Below, piece by piece: positions 42,598 to 51,104 of a stretch of DNA of 64,000 nt (positions are counted from its first letter, which is position 1; every line of letters begins with the position of its first letter). The stretch covers positions 1 through 64,000 of the forward strand of contig JADMKE010000020.1 of NCBI GenBank assembly GCA_018780035.1, in the 5' to 3' direction. The notes beneath the pieces were generated by a model. That model was not told the origin of the DNA, searched no databases, and saw only the letters and a program-made list of their open reading frames with translations. Source of the stretch: Candidatus Sericytochromatia bacterium. Its GTDB lineage: Bacteria > Cyanobacteriota > Sericytochromatia > UBA7694. A program made the position numbers and the translations under genes.

Positions 42598-43235
42598 GAA
42601 GGCAGACGCCCGCGATTGCGCAGGGCCATTTCACTGGCTTGAACGTCTTTGGGATCGCGGTAACGCCCAAACAAAAAGTCTCCCCAAGGGCTGGTAATGC
42701 CGTACCACAGGTCTTCGTGTTTGTAATGGTGCCAGACATGGTATTTTTTCATGTACCGGCTATAGGGATTGCGGGGCGTGTAATCTGAGTGCGCCAACCA
42801 GTGGGTCCACTCGTAGAGCAGGTAATAGGCCAGATTGGTACAGAGAAAGGTCAAGGTGCCTTGCCAAGTCCAAGTCAGCAAATAGCCAATGCCAAGATCC
42901 AACACAACCCCCAAGCCGATCAGCCAACTTTCGGCAAAGACATACCTCACAGCTTTGGGATCTTCGTGGTGTTTGTAGTGGATTTCATCCATGGCCCAAC
43001 GCAGGCCGCGTTGGTTGGAGCCTGCGGGCGGGCGGGGAAAATGCAACAGATAGCGGTGAATAAAATATTCGTTCAGGGGGCTGAACAAGAGCACCAAGAG
43101 AATCAACCCGGCATAATCCCACCAGGCCCCCGTGCTAAACAAATAGCCCCAGCCCAGGCCTGTCAGGGCCATCCAAGGCCAGAGGCGCTTTTGCGAGAAA
43201 TAGATTTTCCAGACCTGGACCAATTCGGGGTTCAT
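42594..43235 (-). CDS. sterol desaturase / fatty acid hydroxylase-family membrane protein
   Basis: This 213-residue di-iron membrane oxygenase family protein has the histidine clusters HRYLLHFPRP, HYKHH, HWLAHSDY and YHVWHHYKHE spaced among four hydrophobic segments. The complete set of eight or more His indicates an active hydroxylase or desaturase acting on a lipid at the cytoplasmic membrane, which needs oxygen. Its stop overlaps the convergent radical SAM stop by four bases. The substrate could be a fatty acid, a carotenoid or a sterol-like lipid. Confidence 0.88.
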   Translation of the reverse strand: MNPELVQVWKIYFSQKRLWPWMALTGLGWGYLFSTGAWWDYAGLILLVLLFSPLNEYFIHRYLLHFPRPPAGSNQRGLRWAMDEIHYKHHEDPKAVRYVFAESWLIGLGVVLDLGIGYLLTWTWQGTLTFLCTNLAYYLLYEWTHWLAHSDYTPRNPYSRYMKKYHVWHHYKHEDLWYGITSPWGDFLFGRYRDPKDVQASEMALRNRGRLPS

Positions 43236-43289
43236 GGATTGATCTTAACACGGAAAAAGAAGGAATCAAGTGCCAAAACAGAGGCAATT

Positions 43290-44150
43290 TCAGCCGGATG
43301 CTTGGCCAGTCAGCAAATAGCGCAGTTGTTCTGGTGTGGGCGGGTTCTTTTGCAAGATAAAGCCCAGGCCCAATTCAATCTGCAGGGCCGATTCCAAGAG
43401 CAGGGGCCAGGCGGGAAAACGAGCGGGCTGCCGCCTAAATTTTTGCCAAGAAATCTGTTTGGGCAGACGCAAATAATGGGCTTCGGGACCAGCAAAACGG
43501 GTTTTAAACAGGCGAAAGATCACAGAGCCATCTCCTCTGTCGCGCAGCCATTCTTCGGGAGAGGCAGGGGATTCTTTGAGCAATTGGAGCAAAACCTGTT
43601 TGAGTACTGGGTGGCTGATGCGCTCGTCAGCCAGATCATCGGGGCAAGGCAATTGGGTAAACAGTGGGCTCTCGGCTTCCAGCGCAATCATACCCGCCAA
43701 GCCAAAACGCTGCTTAAGATAACGGGCAAAAGCAAAGCCTTTGAGCGCGGGATGATCGGGCACAGAAATGGCCAGCAGCGAGGGGTGCTCAGTGGCCGTG
43801 GCCAGACAGGTTGTGCCCGCCTCAATTTTGAGCAATTCAGCACAGCCTGCCAGCGGTGATTGGGTGTAAAGTGTGAGCACGCGGCCGGGCACAAAGACCT
43901 GCAGCGGGCCCGTTTGCAAAGCAGGTTGTTTGGCCGAAGGGCAATTGAGTCGGCCCCGCGCAGCGGAATACGTCTGTTGGTGTTCGAGTCTTCGCCGCAA
44001 TTGGCCCAGCTCTGAGCCTGCCACCAGGGCCCGCAAATGGCGATTGCGAGCGGCTGCCTTGAGAGCTTCACTGCCCACTTGAATGGCCTGTTGCTCCAGC
44101 GCATCCAAAAGGCTGGCGTCAATCAGGCGCATTTCCAGTGATTCAGACAT
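43290..44150 (-). CDS. hypothetical protein, 286 aa
   Basis: I do not recognise this protein. The start ATG 44150 (MSESLEM) is preferred; the frame extends to 44189. It is soluble, with helical N- and C-terminal parts, and rich in Leu, Ala and Gln. The middle has beta-like strands (GPLQVFVPGRVLTLY, TTCLATATEHPSLLAIS). No catalytic motif, signal peptide or membrane segment is visible. It lies between the hydroxylase-family gene and nrdJ, all on the minus strand, with separate spacing that does not suggest tight coupling. Confidence 0.6.
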   Translation of the reverse strand: MSESLEMRLIDASLLDALEQQAIQVGSEALKAAARNRHLRALVAGSELGQLRRRLEHQQTYSAARGRLNCPSAKQPALQTGPLQVFVPGRVLTLYTQSPLAGCAELLKIEAGTTCLATATEHPSLLAISVPDHPALKGFAFARYLKQRFGLAGMIALEAESPLFTQLPCPDDLADERISHPVLKQVLLQLLKESPASPEEWLRDRGDGSVIFRLFKTRFAGPEAHYLRLPKQISWQKFRRQPARFPAWPLLLESALQIELGLGFILQKNPPTPEQLRYLLTGQASG

Positions 44151-44244
44151 GGTGCAAGCAAACCCTTTTCTGTGTAAACACGGTTGCACTCAGTCTAACA
44201 AAAATGGGACCTTGCGCCAAATTTCAGCCCAAGTTCGACCCAAC

Positions 44245-46998
44245 TCAGGAGCAGCCATTGCTGGAGCCACAATTGAGGCATTTATAACAGCTGCCATTAC
44301 GCACCATCAGGCCCGAACCACAGGTATGACAGGGCGGGGCATCTTCGGAATTGGCAAAGAACAGGCCACGGTGTTCCACTTTGGGGTGGGCTTTTGCATC
44401 TAATTTGGGCTCAACTTCAGCTCCCTCATGCCCCTGTTCTGGGAAAGACACTGTGAGAAATTTGAGTTCCAGCCAGCGAAAGAGGTAGTCCATGATCGAT
44501 TTGGCAAAAGGCAATTCTTTGTTGCCGGTATACCCAGAAGGTTCGAAACGGGTATGGGAGAGTTTATCGACCATGACAGCCAAAGGCACCCCGTATTGCA
44601 GCGCCAGCGAGACGGTGGTGGCAAAGGAATCCATCAGGCCGGAGATCACGCTGCCCTCTTTGGCCATGGTGATAAAAATTTCCCCCGGACTGTGATCGGC
44701 ATACATGCCCACCGTGAGATAACCTTCGTGGCCGCCAATGCTGAATTTATGCGTGATGGCTTGGCGTTCGGCTGGTAAGCGGCGGCGTTGGGGGATTTGA
44801 GTGGCCAGCTCTGCTTGGGCCTTGGCAGGGGTTTGAGCACCCGAGGTATTCATCGGTTGGGTGCGTTTGCTGCCGTCGCGGTAGATCGCCACGGCTTTGA
44901 GGCCCAATTTCCAGGCCATGACATAGGTCTCAAAAATAGCTTCAACACTGGCCTGGGAGGGCAGATTGACCGTTTTGGAAATGGCCCCAGAAATAAAGGG
45001 CTGCACAGCCCCCATCATGCGCAGATGCCCGGTGTAGTGAATCGAGCGCGAACCGCGCAGGGGGGTAAAGGCGCAATCAAAGACGGGCAAATCCTGTTTA
45101 TTGAGTCCCGGAGCCCCTTCGAGGGTTTCTTGGCTGTGTAAATAGGCCAGTATTTCTTCTATTTGGGTTTCGCTATAACCCAGGCGGGCCAAGGCCTGGG
45201 GCACGGTCTGATTGACAATTTTGAGGGTGCCGCCCCCCACCAGGCGTTTGTATTTGATCAGGGCAAAATCCGGCTCAATGCCCGTGGTGTCACAGTCCAT
45301 CATAAAGCCAATCGTGCCCGTTGGGGCCAAAGCCGACACCTGGGCATTGCGGTATCCCCCTGTTTGGCCTTGGGCCAGGGCTCTTTGCCAAGTCTTTTGC
45401 GCCGCCCGTTTTAACTTGTCTTGTTCAGGGCTCAAGACCTCAACGCTTTCCAGGGCCTCTTGGTGCATTTTAATCACTTCCAGCATTGCTTGAGCATTGG
45501 GGCCGTAGGCCTCAAACGCGCCTTTGGCCTGGGCCAACTCCGCTGAAACCGCATATGCCTCACCACTCATCAGGGCCGTGATCAGCGCCGCCAAGGACCG
45601 GCCGTGATCACTGTCGTAAGGCAGGCCCAGGGCCATTAACAAAGCCCCCAAATTGCCATAACCCAATCCCAAGGGGCGGTAGATACGGCTGTTTTCAGCT
45701 ATTTGAGGCGTGGGGTAACCGGCTTGATCGATCAAAATATCCTGGGCAGTCAGCAGCAGGCGCACGGTGTGGCAAAAGTCCTCAATTTGGAATTCCCCGT
45801 CTTTGAGATAGCTGAGCAAATTGATCGAAGCCAGATTGCAGGCGGTGTCATCGAGAAACATAAACTCACTGCAGGGATTGGAGGCCTGAATCCGGCCCGA
45901 AGCCTTGACGGTGTGCCAGCGGTTGATGGTGGTATCGTATTGCAGGCCGGGATCACCACAGGTCCAGGTGGACTCAGCGATTTCGCGCAGCAAAGCGCGG
46001 GCACTGAGGGTTTCGACGGGGCTGCCATCTGTCACGGCACGGGTTTGCCACTCAGCATCGGCCTCTACTGCCTGCATAAAGGCATCGCTGACACGCACAC
46101 TGTGATTGGCATTCTGAAACTGCACCGAATCATAGGCCCCACCGGGCACATTAAAACCGCCGTCATAACCAGCATCCATCAGGGCCCAGGCTTTTTTTTC
46201 CTCTTTGACTTTGCTCTGAACAAAGTCTTGAATATCTGGGTGGTCGACATTTAAGATCACCATTTTGGCGGCCCGCCGGGTTTTCCCCCCTGATTTGATC
46301 ACCCCCGCAAAAGCGTCATAGCCCCGCATAAACGAAACGGGGCCCGAAGCGGTGCCACCGCCGGAGAGCGCTTCTCGCGAGGAGCGCAGCGCAGAGAGAT
46401 TGGTGCCCGTGCCGGAGCCCCATTTAAACAGCAGACCTTCGGTTTTGGCCAGGTTTAAAATGGATTCAAGGCTGTCTTCCACCGAATTGATAAAACAGGC
46501 CGAACACTGTGGTTTGGGTTCAACCACCCCCAAATTGAACCAAACCGGGCTGTTAAACGCCGCTCGTTGCTGCAAGAGCACGGTGGTCAATTCATCCTGG
46601 TAAATAGCAGCGGCCCCGCTGTCGGCAAAATAGCCCTGGTCTTGTCCCCAACGCGTCAAGGTCTTGGTCACACGACCAATCAGCTGTTTCAGACTGGATT
46701 CGCGGGCGGGGTTTCCCGGTGTGCCATGAAAGTATTTCGAGGCCACCACATTGCTGGCCTGAATCGACCACGTGCTGGGCATTTCAATTTCTTGTTGTTC
46801 AAAGATCACCTCCCCTTTTTCATTGCTGATCAGCGCGCTGCGTTTTTCCCATTCCAGGGCATCATAAGGAGAGATCTGGGCCTGGGAGAAAAAACGGTCA
46901 AAGTGCAGGCCTTTGTGTTGTTGAGAGGAGAGGGGCTGGGTATTTTCGGCCTTGTTTTCGGGGTTGGTTTCTGAAGTCAGAGGAAGGGTGTCTTGCAT
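44245..46998 (-). CDS. nrdJ: adenosylcobalamin-dependent ribonucleotide reductase (class II)
   Basis: This 917-residue NrdJ reduces ribonucleotides with an adenosylcobalamin radical, independently of oxygen. Visible motifs are NSPVWFNLGV and CSACFINSVEDSLESIL, where CSACF holds the first redox Cys. Others are KWGSGTGTNLSALRSS, GGKTRRAAKMVILNVDHPDI, SNPCSEFMFLDDTACNLASINLL with active-site Cys and Glu, and APTGTIGFMMDCDTTGIEPDF. A zinc-ribbon tail with CHTCGSGLMV and CYKCLNCGS closes the protein. No ATP-cone is seen at the N-terminus. No inteins are seen. Confidence 0.95.
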   Translation of the reverse strand: MQDTLPLTSETNPENKAENTQPLSSQQHKGLHFDRFFSQAQISPYDALEWEKRSALISNEKGEVIFEQQEIEMPSTWSIQASNVVASKYFHGTPGNPARESSLKQLIGRVTKTLTRWGQDQGYFADSGAAAIYQDELTTVLLQQRAAFNSPVWFNLGVVEPKPQCSACFINSVEDSLESILNLAKTEGLLFKWGSGTGTNLSALRSSREALSGGGTASGPVSFMRGYDAFAGVIKSGGKTRRAAKMVILNVDHPDIQDFVQSKVKEEKKAWALMDAGYDGGFNVPGGAYDSVQFQNANHSVRVSDAFMQAVEADAEWQTRAVTDGSPVETLSARALLREIAESTWTCGDPGLQYDTTINRWHTVKASGRIQASNPCSEFMFLDDTACNLASINLLSYLKDGEFQIEDFCHTVRLLLTAQDILIDQAGYPTPQIAENSRIYRPLGLGYGNLGALLMALGLPYDSDHGRSLAALITALMSGEAYAVSAELAQAKGAFEAYGPNAQAMLEVIKMHQEALESVEVLSPEQDKLKRAAQKTWQRALAQGQTGGYRNAQVSALAPTGTIGFMMDCDTTGIEPDFALIKYKRLVGGGTLKIVNQTVPQALARLGYSETQIEEILAYLHSQETLEGAPGLNKQDLPVFDCAFTPLRGSRSIHYTGHLRMMGAVQPFISGAISKTVNLPSQASVEAIFETYVMAWKLGLKAVAIYRDGSKRTQPMNTSGAQTPAKAQAELATQIPQRRRLPAERQAITHKFSIGGHEGYLTVGMYADHSPGEIFITMAKEGSVISGLMDSFATTVSLALQYGVPLAVMVDKLSHTRFEPSGYTGNKELPFAKSIMDYLFRWLELKFLTVSFPEQGHEGAEVEPKLDAKAHPKVEHRGLFFANSEDAPPCHTCGSGLMVRNGSCYKCLNCGSSNGCS

Positions 46999-47062
46999 GG
47001 GTCTTTCTTTCTGTTTGAGCTGATTTGTTTAAAGCGGATCTCTTTGGTCTAAAAGGCTAAAA

Positions 47063-48052
47063 CTAACCGCCAATGCGGTACATGTTTTGCGCGACGGATT
47101 CAATGCGTTGAAAGGGTTTGAGCGCCATCACCTGCCGGGTCACTTTGAGCAATTCAGGTTCACTGAGATCGCGCAGGCTTTTGCCCTGATTCAACATCAG
47201 GCAGGCCCGCAATTTGCCGTCGTGGCTCAGGCGCAAGCGGGAACAATCGCCACAAAAGGGACGCGACTCCGAGGCAATAAAACCAATTTTGCCCCCGCCT
47301 TGGGTCTGAAAAGAGAAGGCCGTGGCATCTTTTTCGACGACAATCGGTCTGAGTGAAAAGGTATTTTGAATCTGGGTGATCTGCTCCTCGGCGCTGATAA
47401 AGGCTTCGGGTTGAAACTGGCGGGCCATGCCAATTTTCATCAATTCCAAGAAGCGCACCTCGATGCCTGTGGCCTCTGAAAAGCGCACAAAATCCAACAA
47501 TTCGTGATCATTTTCGCCCCGCAAAATGACGGTATTGAGTTTGAGCTGAAAGCCCATTTCATGGGCCTTTAAAATACTGCTCATGACCTTTTCAAAGCCC
47601 ATTGAGCGGGTCATGCGGTTGAAATTCTCAGCCTGAAGCGAATCCAGGCTGATATTCAAATAATGGCAGCCCAGCGCTTTGAGCAAAGGCAAATAGGGCT
47701 CTAGCAAAAAGCCATTGCTGGTCATGCCAAATTTTTCCAAGGGCAGCGAAGCCAGGGCTGTCATCACTTCCCGGAAATCTTTGCGCAGGGTAGGCTCTCC
47801 CCCAGTTACCCGGATTTGGCTGATCCCCCCTGAAACCAGGGCCCGGCAAATGGCATGTAATTCAGTTGCACTGAGCTGCTTGGGATGGGCGGCAAAGCGC
47901 ATGGCTGCGGGCATACAATAAAAACAGCGAAAATTACAGGCCTCCAAAAGTGAGACCCGCAATTTGCGCATTTGGCGCCCATATCCATCGATCAGTTGGG
48001 GCACTGGTGTGGGGGCAGACGTGGCCATCGGAGAGGGCAGAAGGGACTTCAT
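47063..48052 (-). CDS. moaA: GTP 3',8-cyclase (molybdenum cofactor biosynthesis)
   Basis: MoaA is a 329-residue radical SAM enzyme that starts molybdopterin synthesis from GTP. The N-terminal cluster is Cys39, Cys43, Cys46 (CNFRCFYC). The C-terminal cluster appears as CGDCSRLRLSHDGKLRACL, and the protein ends in the conserved Gly-Gly. ATG 48052 is chosen; the frame is open to 48208 but that part overlaps tatA. It is the last gene of the molybdoenzyme operon, four bases after tatA, which directly ties it to cofactor supply for the reductase upstream. Confidence 0.95.
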   Translation of the reverse strand: MKSLLPSPMATSAPTPVPQLIDGYGRQMRKLRVSLLEACNFRCFYCMPAAMRFAAHPKQLSATELHAICRALVSGGISQIRVTGGEPTLRKDFREVMTALASLPLEKFGMTSNGFLLEPYLPLLKALGCHYLNISLDSLQAENFNRMTRSMGFEKVMSSILKAHEMGFQLKLNTVILRGENDHELLDFVRFSEATGIEVRFLELMKIGMARQFQPEAFISAEEQITQIQNTFSLRPIVVEKDATAFSFQTQGGGKIGFIASESRPFCGDCSRLRLSHDGKLRACLMLNQGKSLRDLSEPELLKVTRQVMALKPFQRIESVAQNMYRIGG

Positions 48053-48056
48053 AAGA

Positions 48057-48260
48057 CTATTTTTTTCCGGGCAATGTGGCCTCAGCAGGGCTTTCGCTGA
48101 TTGCCACGTCTGCCGCTTCATGAACATCTTTGGCCGCCCGCCGAAATTCCGACAGGCCACGCCCAATCGCTTTGCCGACATCCGGCAATTTACCCGGGCC
48201 AAAGACAATCAGGGCCAAGGCCAGAATCAAAAGCAATTCGGGAACACCAATGCCAAACAT
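48057..48260 (-). CDS. tatA: Tat translocase subunit TatA/E
   Basis: This 67-residue protein has one N-terminal hydrophobic helix ([17 protein letters not shown]), the [17 protein letters not shown] hinge and amphipathic helix, and an acidic tail, the TatA pattern. TatA forms the pore for folded proteins. tatB and tatC are not here. Its place in an operon with a molybdoenzyme suggests a dedicated copy. GAGG lies seven bases upstream of ATG 48260. Confidence 0.92.
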   Translation of the reverse strand: MFGIGVPELLLILALALIVFGPGKLPDVGKAIGRGLSEFRRAAKDVHEAADVAISESPAEATLPGKK

Positions 48261-48263
48261 AGG

Positions 48264-49010
48264 TTAGGTCCTCACTTTTTCGGTATTTATGCTGCGCAGC
48301 GGAATTTCGCCGCTATTTTCTGCCGCTGAACGCGCGGTCTGACAGCCGCCCAGCACACTGCAATTCATTTCTTCGGGTTCTTGTTCCTGACTAAAATAAT
48401 GCAGGGGATCGGGCATGATCTCCAGTTTGAGGCATTCAGACTTGACCAATTCTGCGACCCACGTAAAAATCGCTAGGTAGAGGGAATGGCTTTGAATGCC
48501 CTCACAGGCGGGCAATGCTTGGGCAAAAGCAGCGAGATGGCCCTGCAAAAACTTGGCCCGCGCTTCTGCGACGATCTCACCCCCTTCGCGATCACCCTGT
48601 TCTTTGAGCCAGGCCTCTTTGAGCAACAAATAACCATAAAATTCCAGCTCAACGGAGATATGATCAGGCATTTCTGGCTGGCCTTCGTTGTTCAGACCAA
48701 AGGCCTGATAAAAACCCGCCAAATCGGCCAATTCGGTCGATTTACTGATGGCCCGATTGCGGCCATATTCGGTCTCATAGATCGGGTTCTGGGCCTGGCC
48801 CCGATCAAAGAGGTCGATATAGTTCGACTGCCAGATCTGCAGCGCTTCGGGCTGAAAATCGCTGAGGTAGCGGTAAAGGCTTTGCGCTTCGGGTTCCGTT
48901 CTGGCAGCCAAAACGGGCAGCAGGCTGTTTAATTCATTCAAAAAGTCTGCACCCGGATACGCCGTCAGCAGCGAGGCCAGAAAAAACTCGGGAGAGGGAT
49001 AGTCCGACAT
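48264..49010 (-). CDS. TorD-family molybdoenzyme chaperone
   Basis: This 248-residue helical protein of the TorD/DmsD/NarJ type has YIDLFDRGQAQNPIYETEYGR and the HISVELEFYGYLLLKEAWL helix, with the invariant E-Y segment. The C-terminal 40 residues carry two Cys (MNCSVLGGCQTA). Such chaperones hold the catalytic subunit for cofactor insertion and Tat export. It sits between the gamma subunit gene and tatA, separated by three bases from tatA. A weak AGGT precedes ATG 49010. Confidence 0.9.
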   Translation of the reverse strand: MSDYPSPEFFLASLLTAYPGADFLNELNSLLPVLAARTEPEAQSLYRYLSDFQPEALQIWQSNYIDLFDRGQAQNPIYETEYGRNRAISKSTELADLAGFYQAFGLNNEGQPEMPDHISVELEFYGYLLLKEAWLKEQGDREGGEIVAEARAKFLQGHLAAFAQALPACEGIQSHSLYLAIFTWVAELVKSECLKLEIMPDPLHYFSQEQEPEEMNCSVLGGCQTARSAAENSGEIPLRSINTEKVRT

Positions 49011-49020
49011 GGTGGTTTAC

Positions 49021-49923
49021 CTAAGCCTTTAAATTGAGTTCGACCCACATCAGGGTCACAGATTTGCGCGAACCCACTTCGCGTTTGCCACCCTGCCAGA
49101 CGGCAAAACAGACAAAGTTTTTGCCTCCCACTTTGAGCTCCGAGCCCAGGCTGGTTTTGAGCGGGCGGGTGATCACCACGCTCCACTCGCCATTTTTCCA
49201 TTCTGCTTCGGACTCAGCTTCAATTTCGGGTGCCAAACTGCTGCTGCCAAAGCCCTCGGCAAAGATCTCATCGACCCCGGTTTTGACATAGGATTGCGGG
49301 TTGCCCGCGGCCTGCCCAGGCGCAAACATGCGCCGCTGTGATTCGCTGCCCTGTGGGGCTGCTTCGTCTTTAAACTCCATCGGATAGGCATCCACCGACA
49401 TATTCGGGTAAAGATCGACCATGGTGGGGTGGCGGCCCATTTCTTTGTCCTTTTGGTATTGGGCCCGCCAGTGGAAAATATGCACAGGTTTGTCGGGCTC
49501 ACCCATAAACGGCGAGGGCGGCTGGCCATCGGTCAATTTGACCGGAAACTCCAGCGCCACCGCATCGGAGAACAATCCCAAGCGGCCCGCCGCACTTTTT
49601 TCGGGGTCTTTCCAACTCAGACGAAAGGCAATGCTTTTGCCATTGTGCAGGACCTGAACCGCCATCTTTTCGGTCAGGGTCAGCTTGGGCCGGGGCAGGG
49701 CCATGGGCTGGGCCATCAGGTCGACACTCTGCATTGGGGCTTTTTTCCAGGCCCCATCACTGGGTTTGAGATGGAAGAGGTTGTGGCTGGTTTTCTCGGC
49801 ACTCAGGCCCTGTCCCGCTTGGCCATAAACCGCCGAGCCGATGCTCAGACCTGTGGCCATCAAAGGCATCGCCAGAAGCGTCAGAATAGTGTTCCGGGCT
49901 TTTTTTGTTTTTTTGCTTTTCAT
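49021..49923 (-). CDS. type II DMSO-reductase-family gamma subunit (heme b)
   Basis: This 300-residue protein has a Lys-rich signal peptide (residues 1-35). It belongs to the ethylbenzene-dehydrogenase gamma family, which binds one heme b through Met and Lys. The presumed Met ligand lies in PSPFMGEPDKP and the presumed Lys in EVGSRKSVTLMW. It is longer than the usual 210-230 residues, with an extra segment around 165-215. It accepts electrons from, or donates them to, periplasmic cytochrome c, so the enzyme is not quinone-linked by a NarI-type anchor. Confidence 0.86.
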   Translation of the reverse strand: MKSKKTKKARNTILTLLAMPLMATGLSIGSAVYGQAGQGLSAEKTSHNLFHLKPSDGAWKKAPMQSVDLMAQPMALPRPKLTLTEKMAVQVLHNGKSIAFRLSWKDPEKSAAGRLGLFSDAVALEFPVKLTDGQPPSPFMGEPDKPVHIFHWRAQYQKDKEMGRHPTMVDLYPNMSVDAYPMEFKDEAAPQGSESQRRMFAPGQAAGNPQSYVKTGVDEIFAEGFGSSSLAPEIEAESEAEWKNGEWSVVITRPLKTSLGSELKVGGKNFVCFAVWQGGKREVGSRKSVTLMWVELNLKA

Positions 49924-49952
49924 TTGGGCTTTTCCTTTCTGTTCACAATCGG

Positions 49953-51086
49953 CTAGGGGGTATTGTGCCGCGCGGCACCGAGTTCGGAATCAAAGGCCTC
50001 GCGTACAATCAAGGGCTCAGTGACAGGCACCGTGACAATTTCTTGGCCTTTCTCGTCATAGCCAGTGGCTTTGCCATTGGCCACTTTAAAGCTGTGAATA
50101 ATGCGGTCGGTGCTGCCCATCAAAACCAGCAGGCCCTGGGCAACCGGGTCGTCTTTGAGGGTTTTGTAATTGTCGATGCTCTCTTGCACCCGCGGGCCAA
50201 ACATCTGGGTGAGGTACTCCAAGTCGGCATGAATCGGCGGAATGTAATAGATATTGGGCTCCAGACCCAATTGGGGGTAATAGGGCAGGGCCAGCTTTTT
50301 CTTGTGCACAAGAAAATCGACAGGGTTGTCCATGCGGGCCTTCCAAGGCGGGCTGATAAAACCCATGATTCGGATTTTGCCAATACAATTTTGCACACAC
50401 ATCGGCTGTTTGCCCTCTTCGACCGCCGGATAACAGCCAATGCATTTTTCGCTGACGCGGGTATGTGGGTTGTACATCGACTTTTTGTAGGGGCAGGCAC
50501 GCACACATTCGCCATAGCCTTTGCAGCGCGATTGGTCGATCAAGACGATCCCGTCTTCGGGGCGTTTGTAGATCGCTTTGCGCGGACACGAGGCCAGACA
50601 GGCTGGATAAGTACAGTGGGCGCAGGTTCGCGGCAGGTAAAAAAACCAGTGTTTGTGGGGCATGTTCAAATGGGCCCCGCCTTCGAGATTGCCTGTGCAA
50701 TCGTCTTCGCCAATATTGGGGTACATCCAATCTTCATCGGTGGGAAAAAAGTGGGCAGCCACTTCTTCGGGCTCAGCCGCCTCAAAAATTGTTTTGCCCT
50801 CGTAGGTCTCGCCATTTTTGGCCCAGTCTTGGCGGCCCAGTTTTTCGAGGATATTGAGATCCCAGGCCATGGGGTAAGAGCCCCAGGGTTTGGTCTCGAC
50901 ATTGTTCCAGAACATATACTCCTGACCCTTGCCACTGGTCCAGGTGGTTTTGCAGGCCAAAGAGCAGGTCTGGCAGGCAATACATTTATTCAGGTCAAAG
51001 ACAATCGACCACTGTTTTTGCGGGCGGCTCTCTTCGTAGGGGTATTGCATTTCACGGTTGATTTGCCAATTTTTAACGTCTGACAT
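49953..51086 (-). CDS. molybdoenzyme iron-sulfur beta subunit (NarH/EbdB type)
   Basis: This 377-residue four-cluster ferredoxin-like subunit has Cys35-x2-Cys38-x2-Cys41-x3-Cys45, Cys155-x2-Cys158-x4-Cys163-x3-Cys167, Cys188-x5-Cys194-x3-Cys198, and Cys215-x2-Cys218 with Cys230 and Cys234. At the site where a fourth Cys would be expected in the third group stands Tyr191, consistent with a [3Fe-4S] cluster as in NarH, where it is a Trp. No signal sequence is present, as usual for beta subunits exported as a complex with alpha. Confidence 0.93.
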   Translation of the reverse strand: MSDVKNWQINREMQYPYEESRPQKQWSIVFDLNKCIACQTCSLACKTTWTSGKGQEYMFWNNVETKPWGSYPMAWDLNILEKLGRQDWAKNGETYEGKTIFEAAEPEEVAAHFFPTDEDWMYPNIGEDDCTGNLEGGAHLNMPHKHWFFYLPRTCAHCTYPACLASCPRKAIYKRPEDGIVLIDQSRCKGYGECVRACPYKKSMYNPHTRVSEKCIGCYPAVEEGKQPMCVQNCIGKIRIMGFISPPWKARMDNPVDFLVHKKKLALPYYPQLGLEPNIYYIPPIHADLEYLTQMFGPRVQESIDNYKTLKDDPVAQGLLVLMGSTDRIIHSFKVANGKATGYDEKGQEIVTVPVTEPLIVREAFDSELGAARHNTP

Positions 51087-51104
51087 GGTACTGTTTTCCT
51101 TTCG

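Noticed and set aside
42789..43859. 356-codon plus-strand open frame
   Set aside because: It is antisense to the hydroxylase-family gene and the 286-residue protein. The hydroxylase His motifs fix the coding strand.
48053..48208. N-terminal extension of MoaA
   Set aside because: It overlaps tatA in another frame. MoaA of normal length starts at 48052.
49905..51083. 392-codon plus-strand open frame
   Set aside because: It is antisense to the iron-sulfur beta subunit, which has all of its Cys clusters.
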